A stretch of 39,454 bases of DNA from Photobacterium rosenbergii (GCF_003026455.1 NZ_PYMB01000036.1:1-39454); one strand, 5' to 3'; counted from the stretch's first letter, positions 1 to 8,597 are shown. Numbers and translations are program-made. The notes: a model not told the origin generated them from the letters alone.

Positions 1-312
1 ACCGAAGATGTCACCAAACACATCACCGAAAATGTCACCGAAGTCAGCACCGCCGCCGAAGCCGCCGCCACCGCCCATACCGCCTTGCTCAAAGGCTGCA
101 TGGCCATACTGGTCGTAAGCTGCTTTCTTCTGAGGATCCGTTAGGATTTCGTATGCAGTCTTAACTTCTTTGAATTTCTCAGCCGCCTGCTCGTCACCCT
201 GGTTACGGTCAGGGTGGAACTTCATTGCAAGGCGCTTGTAAGCCTTTTTGATATCACGCTCTGACGCATCACGACTTACGCCCAGAACTTCGTAAAAATC
301 TCGTTTTGACAT
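1..312 (-). CDS. dnaJ: Chaperone protein DnaJ (5' part only, runs off the window)
   Basis: This is the N-terminal 104 residues of the Hsp40 co-chaperone that stimulates DnaK ATPase and hands it unfolded clients. The J-domain is complete, with the HPD tripeptide in KFHPDRNQG and the start MSKRDFYEVLG. It runs into the glycine/phenylalanine-rich linker (GGGGGFGGG, repeated FGD motifs) where the window ends, so the zinc-finger and C-terminal domains are not visible. It lies 87 nt downstream of dnaK on the same strand, the usual dnaK-dnaJ operon, so it is probably transcribed from the heat-shock promoter ahead of dnaK. The identification is secure; only the truncation by the window edge limits it. 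Confidence 0.97.
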   Translation of the reverse strand, partial: MSKRDFYEVLGVSRDASERDIKKAYKRLAMKFHPDRNQGDEQAAEKFKEVKTAYEILTDPQKKAAYDQYGHAAFEQGGMGGGGGFGGGADFGDIFGDVFGDIFG

Positions 313-399
313 ACTTATCTGTCACCTGCCTTAATACAGCTACGGGCGCAAGAGTAAACTCCAACGCCCGCGCTCAACTAAGAATAAGAATTAACTATC

Positions 400-2322
400 T
401 TATTTCTTGTCGTCTTTAACTTCTTCGAACTCAGCGTCAACTACGTTGTCGTCTTGCTGCTCTTGCTGTGGTTGTTCGCCACCAGCTTGTGCCTGCTGTG
501 CTTGCGCTTGCTGCTGAGCGATTTCCATTAGCTTCTGAGAAGCTGCGATTAGCGCCTGAACTTTAGCGTCGATCGCTTCTTTGTCTTCGCCTTTACGTGC
601 TTCTTCAAGCTCGTTTACAGCCGCTTCGATAGTCGCTTTGTCTTCCGCAGGAAGAGCATCGCCTGCTTCTTCAATCTGCTTGCGAGTACCGTGAACTAGC
701 TGGTCAGCTTGGTTACGTGCAGTTACCAACTCTTCGAACTTCTTGTCCGCTTCTTTGTTAGCTTCTGCTTCTTGAACCATTTTCTCGATATCTTCGTCGC
801 TCAGACCGCCAGATGCCTGGATAGTGATCTTCTGCTCTTTACCTGTGCTCTTATCTTTTGCAGATACGTGCAGGATACCGTCGGCATCAAGGTCGAAAGT
901 TACTTCGATTTGAGGCATACCGCGAGGTGCAGCGTTGATACCTTCTAGGTTGAACTGACCAAGAGACTTGTTGTAGCCCGCTTGCTTACGCTCACCCTGT
1001 AGAACGTGGATAGTTACCGCGCTCTGGTTGTCTTCAGCTGTTGAGAACACCTGGTTCGCCTTAGTAGGGATAGTGGTGTTTTTCTCGATTAGCTTAGTCA
1101 TTACGCCACCCATGGTTTCGATACCAAGAGATAGTGGAGTAACGTCTAGTAGAAGAACGTCTTTAACGTCACCAGCAAGAACACCGCCCTGAACACAAGC
1201 ACCAACCGCTACGGCTTCGTCTGGGTTCACGTCTTTACGTGGCTCTTTGCCGAAGAACTCAGAAACCTTCGCCTGAACCATAGGCATACGAGTCTGACCA
1301 CCAACCAGGATAACGTCAGTGATGTCGCCTACAGATAGGTCTGCATCCGCTAGAGCAACTTTTAGTGGCTCTAGAGAGCGCTGTACTAGGTCTTCAACTA
1401 GAGATTCTAGTTTCGCACGAGTCACTTTGATGTTCATGTGCTTAGGACCAGTCGCATCTGCAGTCACGTAAGGTAGGTTTACGTCAGTCTGCTGTGCAGA
1501 AGATAGTTCGATTTTCGCTTTTTCAGCAGCTTCTTTAACACGCTGCATCGCTAGCGGATCGTTCTTAAGATCGATACCTTGCTCTTTCTTGAACTCGTCA
1601 ACCAAGTAGTTGATCATGCGGTTATCGAAGTCTTCACCACCTAGGTGCGTGTCACCGTTAGTAGAAAGAACTTCAAACGTCTTCTCGCCTTCAACTTCGT
1701 CGATTTCGATGATAGAGATATCGAAAGTACCACCACCAAGGTCGTAAACCGCGATAGTGCGGTCACCGCCCTGCTTGTCTAGGCCGTAAGCTAGAGCAGC
1801 AGCTGTTGGTTCGTTGATGATACGCTTAACTTCAAGACCTGCGATACGGCCGGCATCTTTAGTTGCCTGGCGCTGTGCATCGTTGAAGTATGCTGGAACT
1901 GTGATAACTGCGCCCGTTACTTCCTCACCTAGGAAGTCTTCAGCAGTTTTCTTCATTTTCTTAAGTACTTCAGCAGAAACCTGAGGAGCAGCCATTTTCT
2001 GGCCTTTTGCTTCTACCCAAGCATCACCGTTGTCAGCCTTAACAATTTTGAAAGGCATGATTTCGATGTCGCGCTGTACTTCTTCGTCTTCAAAGCGACG
2101 ACCAATTAGACGCTTGATTGCGAATAGCGTGTTTTCAGGGTTTGTAACCGCCTGACGCTTAGCTGGCTGACCAACTAGAGTTTCACCGTCTTGGGTGTAA
2201 GCGATCACAGATGCCGTTGTGCGCTCACCCTCAGCATTTTCAATTACACGTGGCTTGTCACCATCAAGTACTGCTACACAAGAGTTAGTTGTACCCAAGT
2301 CAATACCAATGATTTTACCCAT
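400..2322 (-). CDS. dnaK: Chaperone protein DnaK (Hsp70)
   Basis: ATP-dependent Hsp70 chaperone of the cytosol, 640 residues, the normal family length. The sequence opens MGKIIGIDLGTTNS, the first Hsp70 signature, and contains the phosphate-binding loop VYDLGGGTFDIS near residue 195. A substrate-binding domain follows, then a Gln/Ala-rich tail ending in the DnaK-type acidic motif DAEFEEVKDDKK. I place the start at the second in-frame ATG (2322), because MGKIIGID is the conserved N-terminus and a GGAGAG ribosome site lies about 8 nt upstream. The longer reading adds seven unconserved residues. It is followed by dnaJ and preceded by a sigma-32 type promoter. grpE upstream is separated by a strong terminator, so the two are independent heat-shock units. 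Confidence 0.98.
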   Translation of the reverse strand: MGKIIGIDLGTTNSCVAVLDGDKPRVIENAEGERTTASVIAYTQDGETLVGQPAKRQAVTNPENTLFAIKRLIGRRFEDEEVQRDIEIMPFKIVKADNGDAWVEAKGQKMAAPQVSAEVLKKMKKTAEDFLGEEVTGAVITVPAYFNDAQRQATKDAGRIAGLEVKRIINEPTAAALAYGLDKQGGDRTIAVYDLGGGTFDISIIEIDEVEGEKTFEVLSTNGDTHLGGEDFDNRMINYLVDEFKKEQGIDLKNDPLAMQRVKEAAEKAKIELSSAQQTDVNLPYVTADATGPKHMNIKVTRAKLESLVEDLVQRSLEPLKVALADADLSVGDITDVILVGGQTRMPMVQAKVSEFFGKEPRKDVNPDEAVAVGACVQGGVLAGDVKDVLLLDVTPLSLGIETMGGVMTKLIEKNTTIPTKANQVFSTAEDNQSAVTIHVLQGERKQAGYNKSLGQFNLEGINAAPRGMPQIEVTFDLDADGILHVSAKDKSTGKEQKITIQASGGLSDEDIEKMVQEAEANKEADKKFEELVTARNQADQLVHGTRKQIEEAGDALPAEDKATIEAAVNELEEARKGEDKEAIDAKVQALIAASQKLMEIAQQQAQAQQAQAGGEQPQQEQQDDNVVDAEFEEVKDDKK

Positions 2323-2432
2323 CAGGCTCTCTCCGAAATTCATTTAGCTTACTTGCCAGCCCGTTACCATAACGCCGCTGACAACGCGGTTTCACCCGCA
2401 GAAATTGATTTACGATGTCGTATGACTACTAG

Positions 2433-2458
2433 ATAAGGGCAGCCAAATTGTTTTCAAG
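2433..2458 (-). promoter_or_regulatory. Sigma-32 (heat-shock) promoter of dnaK-dnaJ
   Basis: Read on the minus strand there is CTTGAAA (2458-2452) followed after 12 nt by CCCTTAT (2439-2433). This fits the RpoH consensus CTTGAAA / CCCATNT closely and lies about 110 nt ahead of the dnaK start. The gene content (dnaK-dnaJ) makes heat-shock control expected. Confidence 0.8.
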
Positions 2459-2461
2459 GGT

Positions 2462-2513
2462 GACATCGAAAAAAAATTAAAAAAAATTAAAAAAGCCCGC
2501 TCGAAGCGGGCTT
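2462..2513 (-). terminator. Intrinsic terminator after grpE
   Basis: Perfect 9-bp stem AAGCCCGCT/AGCGGGCTT (2493-2501 and 2505-2513) with a 3-nt loop, followed on the minus strand by a very long T-rich tract (2492-2462). It ends grpE transcription and isolates it from the dnaK promoter just downstream. Confidence 0.9.
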
Positions 2514-2532
2514 GTTTCAGTCAACGTCCCGC

Positions 2533-3156
2533 TTAAGCTTGGGTATCGATGTTGCCAGCCGCAGCCTTAGACACCATTACCATCGCTGGGCGAACCACAC
2601 GGCCATTTAGCTCGTAGCCTTTTTGCATCACCAACATCACGGTGTTCGGCTCGTGCTCGGCACTTTCCTGGATAGACATCGCCTGGTGGAATTCTGGGTT
2701 GAACGCTTCACCGATTGGGTTTAGCTGCTTAAGGCCGAACTTCTCAACCGTGCCCATCATGGTCTTCAGGGTTAGGTCAACACCTTCTACCATTGGTTTG
2801 ATTGCTTCATCGTTCTTGTCTGCCATTTCGATAGCACGTTCCATGTTATCGATAACCGGCAGCAGCTCTTCAGCAAACTTATTCAGAGCAAACTTACGTG
2901 CCTTGTCTACTTCCTGCTCGCTGCGGCGACGCATGTTTTCTACGTCAGCACGGGCGCGCAGAACGCTGTCTTGCTGCTCGCGTACTTTGGCTTCGCTAGT
3001 TAGCAAAGCAGCTTCAAGCTCAGCGATACGGGCTGCCTGCTGCTCTTCAAGGGTCATTTCAACCACTTCTTCCTCAGCAGATTCAGTTTCAACCGCTTCA
3101 ACAGTTTGCTCTTGCTGTAGCTGTTCGTCCTGTACTTTTTTCTCTTCGTTGCTCAT
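2533..3156 (-). CDS. grpE: Nucleotide exchange factor GrpE
   Basis: GrpE releases ADP from DnaK and closes the Hsp70 cycle. The protein has 207 residues, normal for the family: an acidic, Glu/Gln-rich N-terminus, a long coiled coil (about residues 38-100, RIAELEAALLTSEAKVREQQ), then the conserved core NKFAEELLPVIDNMERA and the C-terminal beta domain with GYELNGRVVRPAMVMVS. GGAGA lies about 10 nt before the ATG. It is a single-gene unit with a sigma-32 type promoter and its own terminator, divergent from nadK, as in other Vibrio and enteric genomes. Nothing unusual is seen. Confidence 0.97.
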   Translation of the reverse strand: MSNEEKKVQDEQLQQEQTVEAVETESAEEEVVEMTLEEQQAARIAELEAALLTSEAKVREQQDSVLRARADVENMRRRSEQEVDKARKFALNKFAEELLPVIDNMERAIEMADKNDEAIKPMVEGVDLTLKTMMGTVEKFGLKQLNPIGEAFNPEFHQAMSIQESAEHEPNTVMLVMQKGYELNGRVVRPAMVMVSKAAAGNIDTQA

Positions 3157-3238
3157 GCTTTCGCTTCTCCGCCAAGATCATGGTATTCAATGGAGGATAG
3201 AATAATCTGCTCTATCCAAAAAACTTGTATATGCGCAT

Positions 3239-3267
3239 ATTATGGGGATGAAGTTCAATGATTCAAG
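3239..3267 (-). promoter_or_regulatory. Sigma-32 promoter of grpE
   Basis: On the minus strand CTTGAAT (3267-3261) is followed after 13 nt by CCCCATAAT (3247-3239), an excellent RpoH -35/-10 pair about 85 nt ahead of the grpE ATG. Confidence 0.85.
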
Positions 3268-3346
3268 CCGATATCGCTCACAATGCGCGACAAGTGTCTA
3301 ATCCTGACGCTATACTGGTTCTCTCTTTATTTGTCGGATCATGGAC

Positions 3347-4228
3347 ATGACACGCGTTTTCCAAACTATCGCGATAATTGGCAAACCCCGTAACCCCGAA
3401 GCCCTACAGACCCATATGAGCCTCTACAAGTGGCTGGTCGAAAAAGGCTATGACGTACTTGTTGACCACCGCTTGGCCAATGATCTGTCATTACCCAAAG
3501 CGGCTTTTTGTGATTTGTTGACCATTGGCGACAAGGCCAATTTGGCAATCGTGGTTGGCGGTGACGGCAATATGCTGGGTGCGGCAAGGGTACTGTCCCG
3601 CTTCGACATTGCAGTGATTGGTGTTAACCGTGGTAGTCTTGGCTTTCTGACCGACCTTGATCCCGATGCCTTCGAGGACGAACTAGAACAGGTACTCAAC
3701 GGCGAATACGTGGTCGAGAAACGCTTCCTGCTCGAAGCAGAGGTTCACCGCCATGGCATGATCAAAAGCCGCAATGCCGCGCTAAACGAAGCCGTGCTCC
3801 ACCCGGATAAAATCGCCCATATGATTGAGTTCGAGGTCTATATCGATGATACATTCGCTTTCTCGCAGCGCTCGGACGGCCTGATTATTTCAACGCCAAC
3901 AGGCTCAACCGCTTATTCCCTATCCGGTGGCGGCCCTATCCTGTCATCGGAACTCAATGCAATCTCCCTGGTGCCGATGTTCCCGCATACGCTGTCTTGC
4001 CGTCCGTTAGTGGTCGACGGCAACAGCCGGATCAAACTGATGGTTTCACCAACCAACGGCAGTACACTGGAAGTCAGTTGCGACGGTCAGGTATCACTGC
4101 CAGTCAGCCCGGGCGATGAGATCCATATCTACCAGAGTCCTGAAACCCTAAGGCTGATCCACCCTAAGAATTACAGCTATTACGAAGTCCTGCGCGGAAA
4201 GCTGGGCTGGTCAAGTCGGTTGTTCTAG
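3347..4228 (+). CDS. nadK: NAD kinase
   Basis: Cytosolic ATP-NAD kinase (PpnK) making NADP from NAD. With the start used here it has 293 residues, against 292 in E. coli. Conserved family motifs are visible: GGDGNMLGAAR (the catalytic GGDG loop), GINRG-type VNRGSLGFLTDL, and the nucleotide-binding segment SDGLIISTPTGSTAYSLSGGGPI. An in-frame ATG two codons earlier (3341) has a ribosome site only 2 nt away, whereas GGA at 3336-3338 is 8 nt from the ATG at 3347. This start also gives the same N-terminal length as E. coli NadK. It is divergent from grpE and followed by a terminator before recN. Confidence 0.96.
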   Translation: MTRVFQTIAIIGKPRNPEALQTHMSLYKWLVEKGYDVLVDHRLANDLSLPKAAFCDLLTIGDKANLAIVVGGDGNMLGAARVLSRFDIAVIGVNRGSLGFLTDLDPDAFEDELEQVLNGEYVVEKRFLLEAEVHRHGMIKSRNAALNEAVLHPDKIAHMIEFEVYIDDTFAFSQRSDGLIISTPTGSTAYSLSGGGPILSSELNAISLVPMFPHTLSCRPLVVDGNSRIKLMVSPTNGSTLEVSCDGQVSLPVSPGDEIHIYQSPETLRLIHPKNYSYYEVLRGKLGWSSRLF

Positions 4229-4254
4229 ACAACCCCTAATTTAGCCTCTATCGG

Positions 4255-4280
4255 AGCCAGCCCTAAGGGTTGGCTTTTTT
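4255..4280 (+). terminator. Intrinsic terminator after nadK
   Basis: A 9-bp stem (AGCCAGCCC / GGGTTGGCT, one G-T pair) with a 3-nt TAA loop is followed by six T. It separates nadK from the SOS promoter of recN. Confidence 0.85.
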
Positions 4281-4347
4281 ATTGCCAATTTTCATAACGT
4301 TAACCTAAATCAAGCTTTGTTTGAAAAATTTCATCAACAGTACTTTA

Positions 4348-4385
4348 CTGTATGTAGATACAGTATATACTGTATGAAAAAACAG
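4348..4385 (+). promoter_or_regulatory. Tandem LexA (SOS) boxes controlling recN
   Basis: Two 16-bp sites fit the CTG-N10-CAG LexA consensus. Box 1 is CTGTATGTAGATACAG (4348-4363) and box 2 is CTGTATGAAAAAACAG (4370-4385). They are spaced 22 bp centre to centre, about two helical turns, and end 24 nt before the recN ATG. A TATACT hexamer between them (4365-4370) is a candidate -10 element. Multiple LexA boxes are typical for recN, one of the tightly controlled SOS genes. Confidence 0.92.
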
Positions 4386-4409
4386 GTGTTGATTTAAACA
4401 GGTGAACAC

Positions 4410-6077
4410 ATGCTGGCTCATATGACGATCTCAAACTTTGCTATTGTCAAAAACCTTGAATTTGAACTTAAACCGGGAATGACCACAATTACCGGTGAAA
4501 CGGGTGCAGGTAAGTCCATTGCCATCGATGCACTTGGCTTGTGTTTGGGTGATCGCGCCGAAGCTTGCATGGTTCGCCCGAATGAAGACAAAGCAGAGAT
4601 CTCTGCTGCCTTTTCATTACTCAACAACCAAGCTGCCCGCCGTTGGTTGGAAGATAACGAATTGATTGATGGTGACGAGTGTATATTGCGCCGCGTCATC
4701 ACCAAAGAAGGGCGTTCACGAGGCTTCATCAACGGCAGTCCGGTGCCTGCTTCACAGCAAAAAGCGCTGGGTCAACTGCTGATCAACATCCACGGCCAGC
4801 ATGCCCACCAGCAACTGATGCGCCCTGACTACCAGCAACAAATGCTGGATCAATACGCCGGCCACCACCAGTTGATGGAAAAAACGCGCAACCACTATCA
4901 GCGTTGGCGACAGGCCAACAACGAATACAAGCGCTTGGTTCAGAATCGCGAAGAGAACGAAGCGCAGAAGCAATTGATCCAGTATCAAGTCAAAGAGCTC
5001 AACGAGCTGGCACTTGCCGAAGACGAGTATGCCGAGATCGAAGAAGAGCACAAACGCCTATCCAATAGCGGCGAACTGGCAGTATCGAGCCAAAATGCTC
5101 TGTCGATGCTTTATGACAACGAAGATTGCAACGCTCTCAACATGCTGCAGTCTGCATGCCATGAAGTCGCCAACCTTGGCGAAATCGATGCAAACCTGAG
5201 CGCAATCCCGCAAATGCTGGAAGAAGCCATTATTCAGGTACAGGAAGCGAGCCAGGAGCTGCGCAGCTACCTTGATAACATGGATATGGACCCACAACGT
5301 TTAATGTACCTAGAAGAACGTCTGGCCAAGATCATGTCGCTTGCCCGCAAGCACTATGTAATGCCGGAAGACCTATACAGCAAGCATCAAGAACTCCTCA
5401 AAGAGCTCGAGAACCTTGATTGTAGCGATGAGCGGCTGGAAGAGATTGCGGAGAACGTCGAAAACCTGCGTCAGAAATTCCTGGCAAGTGCCGAGAAGCT
5501 AAGTAAGAGTCGCCAACGCTATGCCAAGGAGCTCGACAAGAAGATCTCCGACAGCATGCACCAACTCAGTATGGAAAACGGCGTGTTCAAGATTGATGTT
5601 CAGAGCGATGCCGAAGGGATGCTCAGCCCGCTGGGTTTCGACACCATTACCTTCTTGGTCTCGACCAACCCAGGCCAGCCATTGCAGCCGCTAGGCAAAG
5701 TGGCATCCGGTGGTGAGCTGTCACGTATCTCGCTGGCTATTCAGGTGATCACGGCACAGAAAGTCGAAACCCCTAGCCTGATTTTCGATGAAGTCGATGT
5801 GGGTATCAGTGGACCAACAGCAGCAATTGTCGGCAAGATGCTACGCACCCTAGGTGAATCAACCCAGGTAATGTGTGTCACTCACTTGCCACAGGTAGCC
5901 GGTTGTGGCCACCAGCAAATGTTTGTAGCCAAGAAATCCAGCGCAGGCCAGACTGAAACCAATATGTTCCCGCTGACGCAAGAAGCCCGAGTCAACGAGT
6001 TGGCGCGCCTACTAGGCGGTAGTGAAATCACCGAACGAACACTGGCCAACGCAAAAGAACTGCTTGTTGCGGCATAA
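4410..6077 (+). CDS. recN: DNA repair protein RecN
   Basis: SMC-like ATPase used in double-strand break repair. It has 555 residues, close to the 553 of E. coli. Walker A GETGAGKS is at residues 29-36, the ABC signature VASGGELSRI is near residue 430, and Walker B LIFDEVDVGISG is near residue 457. Between them lies a long helical region with heptad-like Glu/Leu/Lys content, the coiled-coil arms. AGGTGA stands about 5 nt before the ATG. Two LexA boxes directly upstream predict strong DNA-damage induction. A small hairpin with a T-run follows the gene. Identification is secure. Confidence 0.97.
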   Translation: MLAHMTISNFAIVKNLEFELKPGMTTITGETGAGKSIAIDALGLCLGDRAEACMVRPNEDKAEISAAFSLLNNQAARRWLEDNELIDGDECILRRVITKEGRSRGFINGSPVPASQQKALGQLLINIHGQHAHQQLMRPDYQQQMLDQYAGHHQLMEKTRNHYQRWRQANNEYKRLVQNREENEAQKQLIQYQVKELNELALAEDEYAEIEEEHKRLSNSGELAVSSQNALSMLYDNEDCNALNMLQSACHEVANLGEIDANLSAIPQMLEEAIIQVQEASQELRSYLDNMDMDPQRLMYLEERLAKIMSLARKHYVMPEDLYSKHQELLKELENLDCSDERLEEIAENVENLRQKFLASAEKLSKSRQRYAKELDKKISDSMHQLSMENGVFKIDVQSDAEGMLSPLGFDTITFLVSTNPGQPLQPLGKVASGGELSRISLAIQVITAQKVETPSLIFDEVDVGISGPTAAIVGKMLRTLGESTQVMCVTHLPQVAGCGHQQMFVAKKSSAGQTETNMFPLTQEARVNELARLLGGSEITERTLANAKELLVAA

Positions 6078-6116
6078 ATAGAATAAACTTAATGGGCAGT
6101 GCAACTAAATGGTTGT

Positions 6117-6142
6117 ACTGTAGTCTCAATTACAGTTTTTTT
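6117..6142 (+). terminator. Likely intrinsic terminator after recN
   Basis: A 6-bp stem ACTGTA/TACAGT with an 8-nt loop is followed by seven T. The stem is short and AT-rich, so efficiency is uncertain. Confidence 0.6.
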
Positions 6143-6216
6143 CTTTACTGCTTTTTTACTTCTGCTCGGGTGTTGTTTATCATCGCTGCAGAATAAAGCG
6201 AACTTGCCGGGATGCT

Positions 6217-6573
6217 ATGAGTTGGAAGAACCTTGCTGCCGTTACTTTGGCGGTCAGTTTATTGGGTGGCTGTTCAGTCGTTGAACGACTGGTTTACCGA
6301 ATTGATATTAACCAGGGTAACTACCTGGAGCAGAAGGATATCGACACCCTTCGATACGGAATGAACAAAGAGCAGGTACAGTTTGTCCTTGGCTCGCCGA
6401 TGCTGGTAGAACCTGAGTACCCGGATACCTGGTACTACGTGTACTATCACAAGCCGGGTCATGATGAGCCACAACAGAAAAACCTGATCCTGAAGTTCAA
6501 TGCCCAGAATCAGCTAACCAGCCTTGAAGGGGACTACGAGAAAAGCCCTCAGTTCATGGAGCAATTCAACTAA
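6217..6573 (+). CDS. bamE: Outer membrane assembly lipoprotein BamE (SmpA)
   Basis: Small lipoprotein of the BAM complex, which inserts beta-barrel proteins into the outer membrane. It has 118 residues. A lipoprotein signal peptide with lipobox LLGG-C places the lipidated cysteine at residue 19. The mature part carries the SmpA/OmlA-fold motifs: YRIDINQGNYL, then LRYGMNKEQVQFVLGSPM and DTWYYVYY. The gene follows recN, as in E. coli and V. cholerae. It is followed by a strong two-way terminator shared with the convergent rnfH. An overlapping reading frame that starts at 6099 is not supported. Confidence 0.95.
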   Translation: MSWKNLAAVTLAVSLLGGCSVVERLVYRIDINQGNYLEQKDIDTLRYGMNKEQVQFVLGSPMLVEPEYPDTWYYVYYHKPGHDEPQQKNLILKFNAQNQLTSLEGDYEKSPQFMEQFN

Positions 6574-6604
6574 GGTTGCTTTGCATTACTGGTTACCAGA
6601 AAGC

Positions 6605-6631
6605 AAAAAGCTCGCCGATGGCGAGCTTTTT
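6605..6631. terminator. Bidirectional terminator between bamE and rnfH
   Basis: Perfect 12-bp stem AAAAAGCTCGCC/GGCGAGCTTTTT with a GAT loop. A/T tracts on both sides let it serve bamE (+) and rnfH (-). Confidence 0.92.
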
Positions 6632-6661
6632 CATTTGTCCGGCTTAATCACCGGCAGGATC

Positions 6662-6982
6662 TTATTCGCCCTTGGCAGCCAGAGCCTCTTGCTTGGCTTG
6701 TTCGGCACGCTTGCGGCGGATTTCTTTCGGATCAGCCAATAGCGGGCGGTAAATCTCAATTCGGTCGCCGTCATGAACCGTAGCGTCTAGCTTTACATTG
6801 CGGCTGTAGATCCCGACCTTGTTCTTTTTCAGATCTATCTCTGGGTACAATGCCAATACGCCAGATTGCTCGATGATCTGCTGCACCTGCATATCCGGTG
6901 TCACTGTCACGCGGATCACTTTCTGTACATCAGGCAATGCGTAGACCACCTCAACGTGGATCAGCTTTTCTTCAGAAGTCAT
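6662..6982 (-). CDS. rnfH: RnfH family protein (UPF0125)
   Basis: Ubiquitin-like beta-grasp protein of 106 residues whose molecular role is not settled; it was long called RatB/YfjF, the presumed antitoxin partner of RatA. Seen here: the beta-strand core HVEVVYALPDVQKVIRVTV, the conserved GIYSRNVKLDATVHDGDRIEIYRPL, and a basic C-terminus rich in Lys/Arg/Ala. I start it at the ATG giving MTSEEKLIHVEV (6982), which overlaps the ratA stop by 11 nt, so the two are translationally coupled. An upstream in-frame Met adds five residues with no family support. Confidence 0.93.
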   Translation of the reverse strand: MTSEEKLIHVEVVYALPDVQKVIRVTVTPDMQVQQIIEQSGVLALYPEIDLKKNKVGIYSRNVKLDATVHDGDRIEIYRPLLADPKEIRRKRAEQAKQEALAAKGE

Positions 6983-7406
6983 AAATTTCTCGCGCACGCT
7001 GGGTAAAGGCAGATACCATATTATTAGTCAGGTCGCGGAATACCTTACCAAACGCCGCTTCGACCAAACCATTGGTAAATTCAAAGTCCAGCTTGAGTTC
7101 AACCTTGCACGCTTCAGCATCAAGCTCGGTGAAGTGCCAACCACCAACCAAGCGGCTGAACGGGCCATCAACCAGCTGCATGGCAATCACACTTCCGTCA
7201 GTCAGTTCATTGCGTGTCACAAATGTTTTCTTGATACCGGCCTTAGACACATCAACCGCAGCCATCATATGCTGTTCGGAGCTTTCTAAAATTTTGGTAC
7301 CAGAGCAGCCCGGCAGGAATGCTGGGTATGATTCAACATCGTTAACAAGTTCAAACATTTGTTTTGCACTAAATGGGACTAGTGCAGAACGGCTGATCTG
7401 AGGCAT
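6972..7406 (-). CDS. ratA: RatA, START-domain ribosome/ubiquinone-binding protein
   Basis: Polyketide cyclase/START-fold protein of 144 residues, known in E. coli as RatA/PasT and related to the COQ10 family. The conserved opening PQISRSALVPFSAKQMFELVNDVESYPAFLPGC and the later GPFSRLVGGWHFTEL are clearly present. It overlaps rnfH at its 3' end in a two-gene unit divergent from smpB. Reported roles in inhibiting 70S assembly or in stress tolerance are from the literature; the sequence itself shows only the lipid-binding fold family. Confidence 0.93.
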   Translation of the reverse strand: MPQISRSALVPFSAKQMFELVNDVESYPAFLPGCSGTKILESSEQHMMAAVDVSKAGIKKTFVTRNELTDGSVIAMQLVDGPFSRLVGGWHFTELDAEACKVELKLDFEFTNGLVEAAFGKVFRDLTNNMVSAFTQRAREIYDF

Positions 7407-7618
7407 AGCTTCTCCTTACGGTTAAAACGTGCCGCCTGTCCTAGGATTTGTGCACATTGCAGGTGAAACCCTATGACAAGGACAAACCCAATGATACCAT
7501 TACTGGGCTAACAGCCAAAATAAGCGTGTTTATTGACTTCATCTCATTGATTTATAAATAGACACTTTCGACCAGCTAGGCTTTTTCGCCGCTGGGACAG
7601 CAACATTTAAGAGTATTT

Positions 7619-8098
7619 ATGGCCAAGAAAAAACCAAAGCAAAATAGCAATACTATTGCCAAGAACAAAAGCGCCCGCTTCGAGTTCGCTATCAGCGACG
7701 AGTACGAAGCCGGCATGGAACTCCAGGGTTGGGAAGTAAAGGCTATCCGCTCTGGCAAGGTAAACATTTCAGAAAGCTACGTGTTCCTGCGTAACGGCGA
7801 AGCTTTCATCTCGGGTGTACAGATCACCCCGCTGAACGCCGCATCGACCCACGTAGTGGCCGACCCTACCCGTACCCGTAAGCTACTGTTGAACCGCCGT
7901 GAGATCGACAAGTTGCTCGGTGCAGTTAACCGTGATGGCGAGACTATCGTCGCCCTTTCCATGTACTGGAAGGGTTCATGGGTTAAACTAAAAGTAGGTA
8001 CGGCGAAAGGTAAGAAACTACACGACAAACGTGCCGACAAGAAAGACAAAGACTGGGCACGTGACAAGGCGCGTATCATGAAGAGCAGCCTACGTTAA
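7619..8098 (+). CDS. smpB: SsrA-binding protein SmpB
   Basis: Binds the tRNA-like domain of tmRNA and carries it into stalled ribosomes. It has 159 residues, typical length. Family motifs: NKSARFEFAISDEYEAGMELQGWEVK, the SG-K-NISESYVF segment, and the basic tail (GKKLHDKRADKKDKDWARDKARI) that becomes a helix in the mRNA channel. It lies about 105 nt before ssrA, the classic smpB-ssrA pair, so protein and RNA partner are side by side. Its ATG follows a purine-poor leader; the start is supported by alignment of the MAKKKPKQNSNTIAKN opening with known SmpB proteins. Confidence 0.97.
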   Translation: MAKKKPKQNSNTIAKNKSARFEFAISDEYEAGMELQGWEVKAIRSGKVNISESYVFLRNGEAFISGVQITPLNAASTHVVADPTRTRKLLLNRREIDKLLGAVNRDGETIVALSMYWKGSWVKLKVGTAKGKKLHDKRADKKDKDWARDKARIMKSSLR

Positions 8099-8162
8099 TC
8101 CCTTTCCCGCCAGAGAGTTGATGGATTTTCATCCATAAGAATCGCACTGGCAGGGAATTGTA

Positions 8163-8190
8163 TTGACGCTAGGTGAAATTCTGTTACCAT
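8163..8190 (+). promoter_or_regulatory. Promoter of ssrA (tmRNA)
   Basis: TTGACG (8163-8168) and TACCAT (8185-8190) are spaced by 16 nt, a good sigma-70 pair. The -10 box ends 12 nt before the mature 5' end at 8203. Confidence 0.75.
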
Positions 8191-8202
8191 CGCCTTAACT
8201 CT

Positions 8203-8572
8203 GGGGCTGATTTAGGATTCGACAGGATCACGAAGGCTTGTGGAGCATGCCGAGGTGCGGTTGGCCTCGTAAAAAAGCCGCAAAAAAATAGTCGCAAACG
8301 ACGAAAACTACGCACTAGCAGCTTAATAACCTGCTAAGAGCGCTCCTGCCCTAGCTTCCGCTTGTAAGACGGGGACCAACAGGGGTTCAAACCCAAACAA
8401 GATAGCGAGGGAACTTTCGACCAGAGAGGTGAACCGCGAAATAGAATTCTGGTATGTATTGGCATGGCGTGTCTTTCCGCAGTGCTCTTACGAGAATATA
8501 GAAAGACTAAGCATGTAGCGCCATCTGTTAGACTGATTTTGGACGCGGGTTCAACTCCCGCCAGCTCCACCA
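8203..8572 (+). ncRNA. ssrA: tmRNA (ssrA)
   Basis: Transfer-messenger RNA for ribosome rescue, 370 nt. The 5' end GGGGCTGATT pairs with the 3' AGCTCCACCA end, forming the alanine tRNA-like acceptor. The T-arm GCGGGTTCAACTCCCGC is intact. The mRNA-like part starts at the resume codon GCA (8294) and encodes ANDENYALAA followed by TAA (8324-8326), the tag known from Vibrio and Photobacterium. The 3' end is the integration target of the downstream element. Its last bases remain intact, so the element restores the gene after insertion and also supplies a new terminator just behind it. Confidence 0.97.
8559..8572 (+). other. attL core in the 3' end of ssrA (candidate)
   Basis: The last 14 nt of tmRNA, CGCCAGCTCCACCA, reappear with one base missing as CGCCAGCCCACCA at 18445-18457 in the same orientation. 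These are the best candidates for attL and attR of the integrated element. Integration into tmRNA 3' ends by P4-type integrases is well known, and V. cholerae VPI-1 uses this gene. Confidence 0.6.
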
Positions 8573-8597
8573 CATGTGGGTTCGGTTCGAACCATAG

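Noticed and set aside
2642..3205. Long Ser-rich frame opposite grpE
   Set aside because: Mirror of the grpE coding bias; no ribosome site or family likeness.
6099..6284. Frame encoding a hydrophobic 61-residue peptide before bamE
   Set aside because: It overlaps the recN terminator and the bamE start, and bamE is certain in another frame.
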